DNA of 64,000 bases from Oerskovia sp042887685 (GTDB taxonomy: Bacteria; Actinomycetota; Actinomycetes; Actinomycetales; Cellulomonadaceae). This document shows positions 17,405-26,473 of this stretch, piece after piece. How positions within the stretch are numbered: position 1 is the stretch's first letter; the number at the start of each line of letters is the position of its first letter. Below the pieces are notes generated by a model that saw only the letters and a list, made by a program, of their open reading frames with translations, searched no databases and was not told the origin of the DNA. The stretch spans positions 171,263 to 235,262 of the forward strand of contig NZ_JBHVOS010000003.1 in the NCBI RefSeq assembly GCF_042887685.1, given 5' to 3'. Both the position numbers and the translations under genes were made by a program.

Positions 17405-18864
17405 TTGTTCAACACCGCCTCCATCACTGCCTTCGCGATGGGGGCGGCCACGGCACCGCCGGTCGCCTCGTTGCCGCGGTCGCCGCCGTTCTCCACGATC
17501 ACCGCGACCGCGACCTGCGGGGCCTCGGCGGGGGCGAAGCCCGTGAACCACGCGTGCGGGGCCTTGTTCGGGTCGTTCTCGGCCGTGCCGGTCTTGCCGG
17601 CGACCTGGACGCCGGGGATGCGAGCGGGCTTGCCCGAGCCGTTGTCCACGACCCCGACCATCATCGACGTGAGCTGCTGGGAGACCGTCGGGGAGACCGA
17701 GGTCCGCAGGACCGAGGGCTCGGTCTGCTCGACCACGTCGAGGTCCGCGCCCCGGACCGTCTGCACGGTGTAGGGAGTCATCTGCTTGCCGCCGTTGGCG
17801 ATCGCGGCCGAGACCATGGCCATCTGCAGGGGCGTGACCTTGACCTCGCCCTGGCCGATCGAGGCGCGCGCGAGCTCCGCAGCGTCGTCGGTGACCTCCG
17901 CGGACGGGAAACGGCTCGGCGTGACCGTCATGGGGACGGAAAGGTCCGTGTCGAACCCGAAGGCCTCGGCCTGGTCCCGCATCGCGTCGTCGCCGAGCGT
18001 GACGCCGAGGTCCGCGAACGCCGTGTTGCACGAGATCCGCAGGGCGTCCGCGAGCGTCTGCTCGCCCGTCGGCGAGCAGCGGGTCCCGCCGAAGTTCAGG
18101 AGCGTCCGCGTGGAGTTCGGGTACTGGTACTCGTCCGGGGCGGGGATCACGGTGTCCGGCGTGTACTGCCCGGACTCGAGCGCGGCCGCCGAGGTCACGA
18201 CCTTGAACGTCGAGCCGGGCGGGTAGGTGTTGCCCGCGATGGCGCGGTTGACGAGCGGGTCGCCGTCGGCGTTGATCAAGGACGTGTAGGCCTCGCTCGC
18301 CGCCTTGGTGTCGTGGTTCGCGAGGACGTTCGGGTCGTAGGACGGCTTGGAGACCATCGCGAGGATCTTCCCGGTCGACGGCTCGATCGCGACGACCGCA
18401 CCGCGCTGCTCGCCCAGCGCGTCGTACGCGGCCTGCTGGGCCGCGGGGTCGATCGTGAGCTCGACGGACGCGCCCTGGGGCTTCTGGCCGGTGATCATGC
18501 CCTGGAGCCGGTCGATCCACAGCGTGCTCGCCTGGCCGTTGAGGAACGCGTTCTCGCTGCGCTCGATCGCGGACGTGCCGTTGACGATCGAGAAGAAACC
18601 GGTGACGTGCCCGAACACGGGCCCGTTGGTGTAGGAGCGCTGGTAGCCGTACGGGTCGTCGACCGGCGTCGAGAGCGCGACCGACTCCCCCGCGACGACG
18701 ATGGGCCCGCGGAAGTTGCCGTACTCGCGGTACACCTGGCGCTTGTTGCGCGGGTCGGCGTTGAGCGAGTCCGCCTGGACGAACTGGATGTAGGTGGTCG
18801 AGACCATGAGCGCCAGGAACATGACGAGCACGACGGTCGCCACGCGGCGCAGGGGGACGTTCAC
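17401..18864 (-). CDS. pbpA: penicillin-binding protein PbpA (class B transpeptidase)
   Basis: A septal or elongation transpeptidase that cross-links peptidoglycan. The 487 residues include an N-terminal membrane anchor (about 8-25), the PBP dimerisation region and a transpeptidase domain with SxxK in PPGSTFKVV (acyl-serine), SxN as SCN, and KTGTAEND. The GTG start overlaps the rodA stop. Co-transcription with rodA and the kinases is the usual actinobacterial arrangement. Confidence 0.96.
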   Translation of the reverse strand: MNVPLRRVATVVLVMFLALMVSTTYIQFVQADSLNADPRNKRQVYREYGNFRGPIVVAGESVALSTPVDDPYGYQRSYTNGPVFGHVTGFFSIVNGTSAIERSENAFLNGQASTLWIDRLQGMITGQKPQGASVELTIDPAAQQAAYDALGEQRGAVVAIEPSTGKILAMVSKPSYDPNVLANHDTKAASEAYTSLINADGDPLVNRAIAGNTYPPGSTFKVVTSAAALESGQYTPDTVIPAPDEYQYPNSTRTLLNFGGTRCSPTGEQTLADALRISCNTAFADLGVTLGDDAMRDQAEAFGFDTDLSVPMTVTPSRFPSAEVTDDAAELARASIGQGEVKVTPLQMAMVSAAIANGGKQMTPYTVQTVRGADLDVVEQTEPSVLRTSVSPTVSQQLTSMMVGVVDNGSGKPARIPGVQVAGKTGTAENDPNKAPHAWFTGFAPAEAPQVAVAVIVENGGDRGNEATGGAVAAPIAKAVMEAVLNK

Positions 18865-20465
18865 AGGTTCTTCCGCTCGGGGTCGTCGATGATCTCGGTC
18901 GCCCCGGTCATCGGGTCGCCGCCGTCAGGGCGGTCGGTGCGCACGACCTGCGTGGGCAGGTCCTGGGAGGGCGCACCACGCGAAGGCCCGACGGCGGCGC
19001 TCGCCTCACCCGCCTCGACGGCCTCCTGGGAGCCCGCGCCCACCGCGACGGGCTGGGGGCCCGACCCCGGACCGGTCGCCGCCTGCGACGGGGCGACCTG
19101 CCCGCGCACCGGCAGGGACGACGGTCGGCGGGCGTTGTCGGAGATCCGGAGCAGCAGGCCGACCACGAGCCAGTTCGCGAGCAGCGACGAACCGCCCTGC
19201 GCGACGAACGGCATGGTCAGGCCGGTGAGCGGGATGATGCGCGTGATCCCGCCGATCACGACGAAGAGCTGCCACGCCATGACGAACGCGAGGCCGCCCG
19301 CGAGGAGCTTGCCGAACCCGTCACGCACGCCGATCGCGGTCCGCAGGCCGCGCTCGACGAGCACGAGGTACATCACGAGGATCGCGAGCAGGCCCGCGAG
19401 CCCGAGCTCCTCGCCGAGAGACGTGTAGATGAAGTCCGAGTAGGCGTACGGCACGAGGCGCGGGTAGCCCTGGCCCCAGCCCGTGCCGGTCAGGCCGCCG
19501 TTCGCGAGCCCGAACATGCCGCCCACGAGCTGACCCGAACCGCCCGGGTCGCGCCCGTAGATCTCCGGGGCGAGGGGGTGGAGCCACACGTCGACGCGCG
19601 CCTGGACGTGGGGGAACGCCGACGCCGCGACGACGGCGCCCACCGCGAACATGCTCAGGCCGATCGCGACCCAGCTGAAGCGCTCGGTCGCGATGTACAG
19701 CATGGCGACGAAGAGCCCGAAGAACAGGAGCGAGGTGCCCAGGTCGCGCTCGAAGATCAGGACTGCGAGCGAGGCGGCCCACACGATCACGAGCGGGCCG
19801 AGGTCGCGCAGGCGCGGGAGCTGGAGACCGAGGACCTTGGGGCCGGCGAGCGCGAGCGTGTCCCGGTTCGTCACGAGGTAGCCCGCGAAGAAGATCGCGA
19901 ACGCGATCTTCGCGAACTCGGCCGGCTGGAGCGACATGCCCGCGATGTTGACCCAGATGCGGGCGCCGTTGATGTTCCGCCCGATCACGGGGAGCAGGGG
20001 CATCACGACGAGCACCAGGCCGACGATCATCGCCGTGTACGAGTACTTGCGCAGGGTCCGGTGGTCCTTGAGCAGCCAGACGACGGCGCACGCCGCGACG
20101 ACGCCGAGCACGGTCCACATGAGCTGCTTCGAGGCGAGGTCCTGGGTGCTGCCGACGATCTTGCCGCCGATGTCGATGCGGCTGATCATCGCCAGACCGA
20201 TCCCGTTGAGGGCGATCGCGACGGGCAGGATGACCTGGTCGGCGTAGGGGGCCTTGAGCCGCAGGACCACGTGCCCGACCACGGCCAGCGCGACCAGCGC
20301 GAGGCTGTAGAGGGCGAAGTTGTCCGGGAGCTCGTCCGTCAGCCCGAAGCCGACCGAGGCGTAGGCGCCGATACCGAGTGCCAGGGCGAGCACGAGCAGG
20401 CCCGCCTCGGCCCGTCGCGACGGGCGCTTGGCGGAGGCCACGGCGTGCGGCTCGATCGTGGCCAT
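18861..20465 (-). CDS. rodA: RodA/FtsW family peptidoglycan glycosyltransferase
   Basis: A SEDS polymerase that builds glycan strands from lipid II together with its cognate PBP (here PbpA). The 534 residues are polytopic with about 11-12 membrane helices through residue 430 and a 100-residue Pro/Gly/Ala-rich cytoplasmic tail. SEDS signatures include NGARIWVNI, FERDLGTSLLFF and the late GLTMPFVAQGGSSLLANW. The ATG at 20465 overlaps the pstP stop (TGATG). Confidence 0.96.
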   Translation of the reverse strand: MATIEPHAVASAKRPSRRAEAGLLVLALALGIGAYASVGFGLTDELPDNFALYSLALVALAVVGHVVLRLKAPYADQVILPVAIALNGIGLAMISRIDIGGKIVGSTQDLASKQLMWTVLGVVAACAVVWLLKDHRTLRKYSYTAMIVGLVLVVMPLLPVIGRNINGARIWVNIAGMSLQPAEFAKIAFAIFFAGYLVTNRDTLALAGPKVLGLQLPRLRDLGPLVIVWAASLAVLIFERDLGTSLLFFGLFVAMLYIATERFSWVAIGLSMFAVGAVVAASAFPHVQARVDVWLHPLAPEIYGRDPGGSGQLVGGMFGLANGGLTGTGWGQGYPRLVPYAYSDFIYTSLGEELGLAGLLAILVMYLVLVERGLRTAIGVRDGFGKLLAGGLAFVMAWQLFVVIGGITRIIPLTGLTMPFVAQGGSSLLANWLVVGLLLRISDNARRPSSLPVRGQVAPSQAATGPGSGPQPVAVGAGSQEAVEAGEASAAVGPSRGAPSQDLPTQVVRTDRPDGGDPMTGATEIIDDPERKNL

Positions 20466-21883
20466 CAGGGCGCCACCGGGGTGCCCGTGGTGTCGGCGGG
20501 CGGGACGGCGGGGTCCACCGGTGCCGCCGGGTCGACCGGCAGCGTGACCGGGTCGGTCGCCTGGTCCGTTCCCGCTTCGGTCTCCGTGTCGGTCTGGGCG
20601 TCGGCGACGAGACGGGTCGCGCGTTCGCGCGCGTCGTCGAGCGACGTGGCGCTGATCGTCTCGTGGAGGCGGTCCACGACGTACGGCGGCAGGTCGTCGA
20701 CCTTGTCCCCCGTGAGGACGACCGGGGTCGACAGCGTGAGGGGCCCCGCGCTCGTCGGGACGCCACGGAACACCGCGACCTGCCCGTCGGCGACCCCCAC
20801 GTAGTACTGGTCCTGGGTCCAGCGGTACGCGAGCAGAGCACCAGCCCCGATCGCGGCCAGGACCACGACGGTCACCACCGGGGCGATCCAACGCCTCGTG
20901 CGCTTGGCGGGCCGCACGTCCGAGTCGTCGCCGGCCGGTGCTGCGGTGCCCTCCGTGCCGTCGGCGGGCCCCGCGGAGGGGTCGGAGGGCTCCTCGTCGG
21001 TGGTGGCCTGCTGCTGGGCGGCGCTCGCCGTGGCGACGAGCGAGGCCGCGCGCGCGGCCGGCCCGTCCTGGGCGGCCGTCGGGCGGTCACGGTCGATCGC
21101 CGCGGAGCCGACGACGATCGGCGCCGTCGAGGGGCCCGCGCCGTCGGGAAGGGTGTCCAGGTCGACGACGTCGATGACGACGACCGTCACGTTGTCCGTG
21201 CTCCCCGCGCGCAGCGCGAGGTGCAGGAGACGCTCGGCGCTCTCGTCGGTGTCCTCGACCGAGATCAAGGTCTGCTCGAGCGTCTCGAGGCTCACGAAGC
21301 CCGAGAGGCCGTCCGAGCAGAGCATCCAGCGGTCGCCCGGGCGGGCCTCGCGGACCGACATGTCGGGAGTCAGGTCGACGTCGAAGTCGCCGAGGACCCG
21401 CATCACGACGTTGCGCTGCGGGTGGTACTCGGCCTCCTCCGGGGTGATGCGGCCCGTGTCGACGAGGTGCTGGACGAAGGTGTGGTCGGTCGTGACCTGG
21501 TTCAGGACACCGTCGCGCAGCAGGTAGGCACGCGAGTCACCGAGGTGCGCCATCGCGAGCATGTTGCCGCTGCGCAGGAGGGCCGTGACGGTCGTGCCCA
21601 TGCCGGCGAGCTCGGGCGTCTGCTCGCTGCGCTCGACCAGGTCGAGGCGGGCGTTGTCGATCGACGACTCCAGGAGGGCGAGAGCCTCGTCGGGGCCGTG
21701 CGACTCGCCGTCGAGCGGGGCGAGGGCCGCGACCGCGAGGGACGACGCGACGTCGCCCCCGGCGTGCCCACCCATCCCGTCGGCCACGACGACGAGGTGC
21801 GGACCCGCGTAGCCCGAGTCCTGGTTGTTCGACCGGACCAGGCCCACGTCCGAGATGGCGGCGTACTTCAGCGCGATGTTCAT
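20465..21883 (-). CDS. pstP: PP2C-type Ser/Thr phosphatase PstP
   Basis: PstP reverses phosphorylation by PknA and PknB. The catalytic PPM domain covers about residues 5-235 of 472. Metal-binding residues are visible as D22 (RSNNQDS) and D35 in ADGMGGHAGG, then GDSRAYLL, CSDGLSGF and GSTDNVTVV. A linker, a membrane helix near 320-340 (WIAPVVTVVVLAAIGAGALLAY) and an extracytoplasmic Pro/Ala/Thr-rich tail follow. Confidence 0.96.
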   Translation of the reverse strand: MNIALKYAAISDVGLVRSNNQDSGYAGPHLVVVADGMGGHAGGDVASSLAVAALAPLDGESHGPDEALALLESSIDNARLDLVERSEQTPELAGMGTTVTALLRSGNMLAMAHLGDSRAYLLRDGVLNQVTTDHTFVQHLVDTGRITPEEAEYHPQRNVVMRVLGDFDVDLTPDMSVREARPGDRWMLCSDGLSGFVSLETLEQTLISVEDTDESAERLLHLALRAGSTDNVTVVVIDVVDLDTLPDGAGPSTAPIVVGSAAIDRDRPTAAQDGPAARAASLVATASAAQQQATTDEEPSDPSAGPADGTEGTAAPAGDDSDVRPAKRTRRWIAPVVTVVVLAAIGAGALLAYRWTQDQYYVGVADGQVAVFRGVPTSAGPLTLSTPVVLTGDKVDDLPPYVVDRLHETISATSLDDARERATRLVADAQTDTETEAGTDQATDPVTLPVDPAAPVDPAVPPADTTGTPVAP

Positions 21884-21891
21884 CCCGGGCG

Positions 21892-22419
21892 CTACCGCTG
21901 CAGCTCGACGATGCTCTGACCGACCCGCACGCCCACACCCAGAGGCAGGGCCTCGATACCGGTGATGCGTCGGTCGTTGATGTACGTGCCGTTCGTCGAG
22001 CCGAGGTCCTCCACGTACCAGGCCCCACCCTGGGGGAAGATCCGGGCGTGCCGGGACGACGAGTAGTCGTCGTCGAGGACGAGCGTGCAGCTGGGAGCCC
22101 GTCCCAGCAGGATCGACGAGGCCGAGAGCGGGACGGTGGTGCCGCGCAGCGGGCCGGCGGTCACGACGAGCCGCGTCGGACCGGTCGGCGCCGGTGCCGC
22201 AGGCGTGGGAGCCGACGGAGCAGCGCCGCGCGACGGCGCGGAACCACGGGACGGGGTGGCACCCGTGGCCGGGTGCGACTCCTGGGTACCCCGGCCCTTG
22301 CGCGCCGTGATCTTGGTGCCGTACAGGTCGCGTCGCAGCACACCGATCGCGGCGAACACGAACACCCACAGGAGGACCAGGAATCCCAGCCGCAGCAGGG
22401 TGAACGTCAGCTCGGTCAT
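21892..22419 (-). CDS. fhaB: FHA-domain protein FhaB
   Basis: A 175-residue phosphothreonine-binding protein; FhaB (FipA) links kinase signalling to the division machinery in mycobacteria. It has an N-terminal membrane helix (LGFLVLLWVFVFAAIGVL), a Pro/Ser/Ala linker and a C-terminal FHA domain with LLGRAPSCTL, SSSRHARI and LGSTNGTYIND. The ATG at 22419 lacks an obvious Shine-Dalgarno but lies only 11 bases after the fhaA stop, so translational coupling is likely. Confidence 0.93.
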   Translation of the reverse strand: MTELTFTLLRLGFLVLLWVFVFAAIGVLRRDLYGTKITARKGRGTQESHPATGATPSRGSAPSRGAAPSAPTPAAPAPTGPTRLVVTAGPLRGTTVPLSASSILLGRAPSCTLVLDDDYSSSRHARIFPQGGAWYVEDLGSTNGTYINDRRITGIEALPLGVGVRVGQSIVELQR

Positions 22420-22429
22420 GCGGAGGGGA

Positions 22430-23134
22430 TCACCAATCCTCGTTGTCGGGCGCACCCGTCCAGAACATGATGCGGGTCCGCCCGATGGTCAGGCTGTTCC
22501 CGTCGAGCAGGGTAGCGGCCGGGACCTGGTGGCCCTCGACGAAAAGACCGTTGGTCGAGCCGAGGTCCGTCGCGATCACACCGTCCGGCGTGACCCGGAT
22601 CTCGAGGTGGCGGCGGGAGACGCCCGGGTCGTCGACCACGATGTCGGCCTCGGAACCACGCCCGATGACCGTGACGGGGCCCGTGAGCAGGTACCGCTGC
22701 CCGTCGATGTCGACCAAGGGGTGCCGAGCACTGGGGGCCGAGGTCGTCGCAGGCGCGACGTTCCCCCGCACGCTCGCCGACCGCAGCTGGAACCGCCCCG
22801 TGTCCAGGGAGTCCTCCTGCTCGAACGACACGCTCACGGGGCCGACGAACGCGTAGTGCTGCGACGCGGCGTGCTCCGTCACGTTGGCGGCGAGCTCGTC
22901 GGCGAGCGACTCGGCCCCCCAGCCCTCGACCTGCGCGTAGTCGTCCGGCGACAGCTCGATGGTGAACTGGTTGGGCACGACCGTCCGGTCGCGGTCCACG
23001 ACCGCGGCCCGGTCGTCGACCTCACGACGCAGAGCACTCGCCAGCTCGACGGGCTTGACCTCGCTGCGCCCGACCTTGAAGGCGTTGTTGACGACGCGTT
23101 CGACGCCCTTCTCGAAACGATCCAGGACTCCCAT
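22430..23134 (-). CDS. fhaA: FHA-domain protein FhaA (DUF3662 plus FHA)
   Basis: The first gene of the operon: 234 residues with an N-terminal DUF3662 domain (MGVLDRFEKGVERVVNNAFK through about 120), a short linker and a C-terminal FHA domain with VIGRGSEADIV, GVSRRHLEI and LGSTNGLFVEG. In mycobacteria FhaA binds the phosphorylated pseudokinase domain of MviN and tunes peptidoglycan synthesis. A strong GGAGG precedes the ATG. Confidence 0.95.
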   Translation of the reverse strand: MGVLDRFEKGVERVVNNAFKVGRSEVKPVELASALRREVDDRAAVVDRDRTVVPNQFTIELSPDDYAQVEGWGAESLADELAANVTEHAASQHYAFVGPVSVSFEQEDSLDTGRFQLRSASVRGNVAPATTSAPSARHPLVDIDGQRYLLTGPVTVIGRGSEADIVVDDPGVSRRHLEIRVTPDGVIATDLGSTNGLFVEGHQVPAATLLDGNSLTIGRTRIMFWTGAPDNEDW

Positions 23135-23426
23135 GCCACCTCCTCCCTCATCGACGTTGCTTCGACCGGGTACACGGTCCCCGGGCAGACTACCTAGATC
23201 GTAACGACCCGGGGCCTCGCCGAGCCGGTGATCCACTGAAGTGGACGAGGAGATCAGGAGGAGATCGGGTGCCCCGGGCGTGAGACGACCCTCGGGGCGG
23301 GGTACTGTTCTCTCTGGTGCAGCACCGGGCTCCGGCTCCGGTGCAGCGCCTGCGGAAGACCTCCCGAGCGTGGCCCGACGACCGATGCAGGTCTGGGTCG
23401 GCACTCGTGATAATCTTCTGCGGCAC

Positions 23427-23509
23427 GCGCGAGTGGCGGAATGGCAGACGCGCTAGCTTCAGGTGCTAGTGTCCGAAAGGGCGTGGGGGTTCAAGTCCCC
23501 CCTCGCGCA
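23427..23509 (+). tRNA. tRNA-Leu (CAG)
   Basis: An 83-base class II tRNA with a variable arm (GTGTCCGAAAGGGCGT region). The acceptor GCGCGAG pairs with CTCGCGC; the anticodon loop TTCAGGT gives CAG. CCA is not encoded. TAATCT at 23411-23416 may be its -10. Confidence 0.97.
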
Positions 23510-23521
23510 CGTGACGTACGA

Positions 23522-23550
23522 AAGGCCCCGGATCTCAGATCCGGGGCCTT
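23522..23550 (+). terminator. terminator of tRNA-Leu
   Basis: A 14-bp inverted repeat starting AAGGCCCCGGATCT with a one-base centre, followed by a T-richer stretch (TTCGTCGTTCTC). Confidence 0.8.
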
Positions 23551-23862
23551 CGTCGTTCTCCGGTGGTGGCCGTGCCCGCTCACCCCACGGCCACCGTTCT
23601 CGGTCGTGCCCCAGGACGCGAATCGCCTCGGTGAGGGCGTCGAGCGACGCGTGGCTCCGGTGTCGTGCCGCGCGCCCCTCCCTTGTGATGGCGGTTGTTC
23701 GACGGGGTTGCCGCGGAGATCCGGCCGCCCCCGGGTGTGGCACGCGCGACGTCGTCGAACCGTCTGCGGACGCGGTGAAGCGTGTCGATCAGGGCGATGG
23801 TCACGCGAAGGTGGCACCCCGCGACGGCGAGAACTCAGGTCGTCGGCCGCACCTCCTCTCCA
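23551..23862. other. gene-free stretch upstream of padR
   Basis: 312 bases between the tRNA-Leu terminator and the padR operator. I see no convincing coding sequence; open frames here have no ribosome site and end in or run into padR by chance. Confidence 0.5.
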
Positions 23863-23905
23863 TACCTAGATCTGCTAGGTTAGTTACCCCTAGCAGTCCT
23901 AGGTA
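23863..23905. promoter_or_regulatory. palindromic operator in front of padR
   Basis: A 43-base symmetric element centred at 23884: outer arms TACCTAG / CTAGGTA (23863-23869, 23899-23905) and inner arms CTGCTAG / CTAGCAG (23872-23878, 23890-23896). It ends 10 bases before the padR ATG and contains TAGGTT, a possible -10. PadR repressors commonly autoregulate through such dyads, so I read it as the PadR operator. Confidence 0.75.
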
Positions 23906-23915
23906 TTGGAGCACC

Positions 23916-24287
23916 ATGCACATCGACAAGGACCTCGTCGCCGCCTCGGCCACGCCGCTCGTCCTCGGCATCCTCGCGGACGGGGAGTCCTACGGCTACG
24001 CGATCGTCCGACGCGTCAACGAGCTCTCGGGCGGTCACATGCAGTGGACTGACGGCATGCTCTACCCGCTCCTCCACCGGCTGGAACGGCTCGGGCTCGT
24101 CGAGGCGTCGTGGGGAGTGTCCGACGTCGGGCGGCGGCGCAAGCACTACGCCCTGACACCCGCGGGCCACGAGGCCCTCGCCGAGCGCCGCGCGCAGTGG
24201 CAGGTCGTCGCCGGCGCGCTCCAGCAGGTGTGGAAGGACATGGGCGACGTCCAGTCCCCCCGCGCCGTGGCCGAGGGGTGGGCATGA
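23916..24287 (+). CDS. PadR family transcriptional regulator
   Basis: A 123-residue winged-helix regulator of the PadR type. The N-terminal HTH reads ATPLVLGILADGESYGYAIVRRVNE; the wing region has DGMLYPLLHRLERLGLVEASW and RRRKHYALTPAGHEAL, followed by a short C-terminal helix for dimerisation. TTGGAG precedes the ATG. It shares an ATGA overlap with the downstream membrane protein gene, a common pairing in which PadR controls its co-transcribed partner, and the large palindrome upstream suggests autoregulation. Confidence 0.92.
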   Translation: MHIDKDLVAASATPLVLGILADGESYGYAIVRRVNELSGGHMQWTDGMLYPLLHRLERLGLVEASWGVSDVGRRRKHYALTPAGHEALAERRAQWQVVAGALQQVWKDMGDVQSPRAVAEGWA

Positions 24288-25639
24288 TGGCCGGCACCCC
24301 GGAGCTCGAGGCCCAGATCGACCAGTGGCGCAGCTACGTCCAGCGCCGCCAGGCGATCTCCACGGCCGACGTCGACGAGATGGAGGACCACCTGCGCGAG
24401 CAGGTAGCCGACCTGACCGCGACGGGCCTCGACGACGACGAGGCCTTCCTCGTGGCGGTCAAGCGCATGGGCAACCTCGACGAGGTCTCGCGCGAGTTCG
24501 CCCGCGAGCACTCGGACCGGCTGTGGAAGCAGCTCGTCCTCGTCCCGGACGCCGGCACCACGGGTCGGGACGGGCGCTCCTGGCGCGAGCTCGCCGTCGT
24601 CCTCGCTCTCGCGGTCGGCGCCGGTGTCGCGGTCAAGGTCGCGTCCGAGCTCGTCGGCGACGAGACGGTCCTGATGCGCAACGTCAGCCTGCTGGTCTTC
24701 CCGTTCCTCGCGGGCTACTTCGCCTGGAAGCGCCGCCTCACGTGGGGCGTGGGCGCGATGCTCCTGGTCCCGTTCGCGGTGCTCGCGGTCGTGCTCAACG
24801 TCTACCCGTTCGAGGCCGACGGCGCGACCCTGCTCCTCGCCGCCCTGCACACCCCCGTCGTCCTGTGGGCGCTCGTGGGGATCGCGTACGTGGGCGGGCG
24901 GTGGCGCTCGGACAGCGGCCGCATGGACTTCGCCCGGTTCACGGGCGAGCTCGCGATCTACTTCACGCTCCTCGCCCTCGGTGGCGGCGTCCTGCTCGGC
25001 CTCACGTTCGGGACCCTGAACCTCGTGGGGATCGATCCCGAGCCGTTCTTCGAGGGATGGGTCCTGCCCTTCGCCGTGCCCGGGGCGCTCGTCGTCGCGG
25101 CCTGGCTCGTCGAGGCCAAGCAGGACGTCGTGGAGAACATCGCCCCCGTCCTGACCCGCGTGTTCACGCCGCTGACGATCGTCATGCTGCTGGTCCTCTT
25201 CGTGGTCCTGGCAACCGCCGGCTCCCTGATCGACACCGACCGCGGCCTCCTCATCCTCATGGACGCGATCCTGGTCCTCGTCCTGTGCCTGCTGCTCTAC
25301 TCGGTCTCGGCCCGCGACCCGCTCTCGCCGCCCCACCTGTTCGACGCGCTCCTGCTCGCCCTGGTCGTCGCGGCGTTCGCGGTCGACGCGGTCGCGCTCA
25401 CCGCGATGCTGACCCGCATCGCCGAGTTCGGGTTCAGCCCGAACAAGGTCGCGGCCCTGGGGCTCAACCTCCTGCTGCTCGTGCACCTCGTGGGGTCCGC
25501 CCTCCTGCTCATCGGGTTCCTGCGGGGACGGCGCCCGTTCGCCGCCCTCGGGCGCTGGCAGACGCAGTTCCTGCCGGTGTACGCCGTGTGGGCGGCGGTC
25601 GTGGTCGTGGCGTTCCCGCCGGTCTTCGGGTTCGTCTGA
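24284..25639 (+). CDS. PadR-coupled polytopic membrane protein
   Basis: 451 residues. The N-terminal 80 residues form a soluble helical region (QIDQWRSYVQRRQAISTADVDEMEDHLREQ and FLVAVKRMGNLDEVSREFA) of the permease-prefix/DUF1700-like kind found with PadR genes; about ten hydrophobic helices follow. No transporter or enzyme motif is evident. The start ATG overlaps the padR stop. It probably responds to the same signal as PadR; the substrate is unknown. Confidence 0.75.
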   Translation: MMAGTPELEAQIDQWRSYVQRRQAISTADVDEMEDHLREQVADLTATGLDDDEAFLVAVKRMGNLDEVSREFAREHSDRLWKQLVLVPDAGTTGRDGRSWRELAVVLALAVGAGVAVKVASELVGDETVLMRNVSLLVFPFLAGYFAWKRRLTWGVGAMLLVPFAVLAVVLNVYPFEADGATLLLAALHTPVVLWALVGIAYVGGRWRSDSGRMDFARFTGELAIYFTLLALGGGVLLGLTFGTLNLVGIDPEPFFEGWVLPFAVPGALVVAAWLVEAKQDVVENIAPVLTRVFTPLTIVMLLVLFVVLATAGSLIDTDRGLLILMDAILVLVLCLLLYSVSARDPLSPPHLFDALLLALVVAAFAVDAVALTAMLTRIAEFGFSPNKVAALGLNLLLLVHLVGSALLLIGFLRGRRPFAALGRWQTQFLPVYAVWAAVVVVAFPPVFGFV

Positions 25640-25830
25640 CCGGTGACCCGACGGCGCAGGGCGACCCTGCGCCGTCGGGCCCGGAGGGACACCTGCCGGA
25701 CGGACTTCCTTCCTCTCCCCCGGTGTGTGACAGTGGGCCGGATGCCCCGGGCGCGTCCGCGCCCGTGCTGCTCGCGTCGGTCGTGCGACCGGTGCACCCC
25801 CCGACAGCACCGCAGGACCCTGGAGGAGCC

Positions 25831-26430
25831 ATGACCGACGTGCACGTGCCCGTCGCCGCCGACCACGTCGTCACCGTCGACACCGACGGGAACCGGACCG
25901 GGACCTTCGCGCGCAGCGACGTCCACACCACGGAGACGCCGCTGCACCTCGCGTTCTCCTGCTACGTGCTCGACGGCGCAGGCCGCCTTCTCGTGACGCG
26001 TCGCGCCCTGTCGAAGCGCACGTGGCCGGGAGTGTGGACCAACTCGTTCTGCGGCCACCCGCGCTGGACCGAGACGACCGAGGAGTCCATCACGCGGCAC
26101 GCCGCGCACGAGCTGGGCCTGCGGATCGAGGGTCTCGAGGTCGCCGTGCCGGGGTTCAGGTACCGGGCCGTGGACGCGTCGGGCGTGGTCGAGAACGAGA
26201 TCTGCCCCGTGTACGTCGCGCGCGCCGCGAGCGACGTGACGGCCAACCCGGACGAGGTCGCCGAGCTCGAGTGGGCCGCACCGGGCGCGCTGGCGCGCGC
26301 GGTCGACGCGACGCCGTGGGCGTTCAGCCCGTGGATGGTCCTGCAGGTCGCGGCGCTGCGCGACGCGGCGAGCGGGCCCGACGGCGCCGTCCCACCCCTG
26401 CTGGCCGAGGTCGCCGCGGCCCTGGGCTGA
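25831..26430 (+). CDS. idi: isopentenyl-diphosphate isomerase, type I
   Basis: Idi interconverts isopentenyl and dimethylallyl diphosphate at the base of isoprenoid synthesis. The 199-residue Nudix-fold protein has the catalytic Cys at C74 in TNSFCGHPRW and the catalytic Glu in VVENEICPVY (E121/E123), plus the family's ITRHAAHELG in place of a normal Nudix box. TGGAGGAGCC precedes the ATG. It stands alone, with no other isoprenoid gene nearby. Confidence 0.95.
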   Translation: MTDVHVPVAADHVVTVDTDGNRTGTFARSDVHTTETPLHLAFSCYVLDGAGRLLVTRRALSKRTWPGVWTNSFCGHPRWTETTEESITRHAAHELGLRIEGLEVAVPGFRYRAVDASGVVENEICPVYVARAASDVTANPDEVAELEWAAPGALARAVDATPWAFSPWMVLQVAALRDAASGPDGAVPPLLAEVAAALG

Positions 26431-26473
26431 GCGGGCGAGCGGGTCCGACCGTCAGGGGACCGGCCCGGGCGGC

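Noticed and set aside
23463..23915. An N-terminal extension of PadR
   Set aside because: It would start inside tRNA-Leu and cross its terminator and the operator; the ATG at 23916 has a ribosome site.
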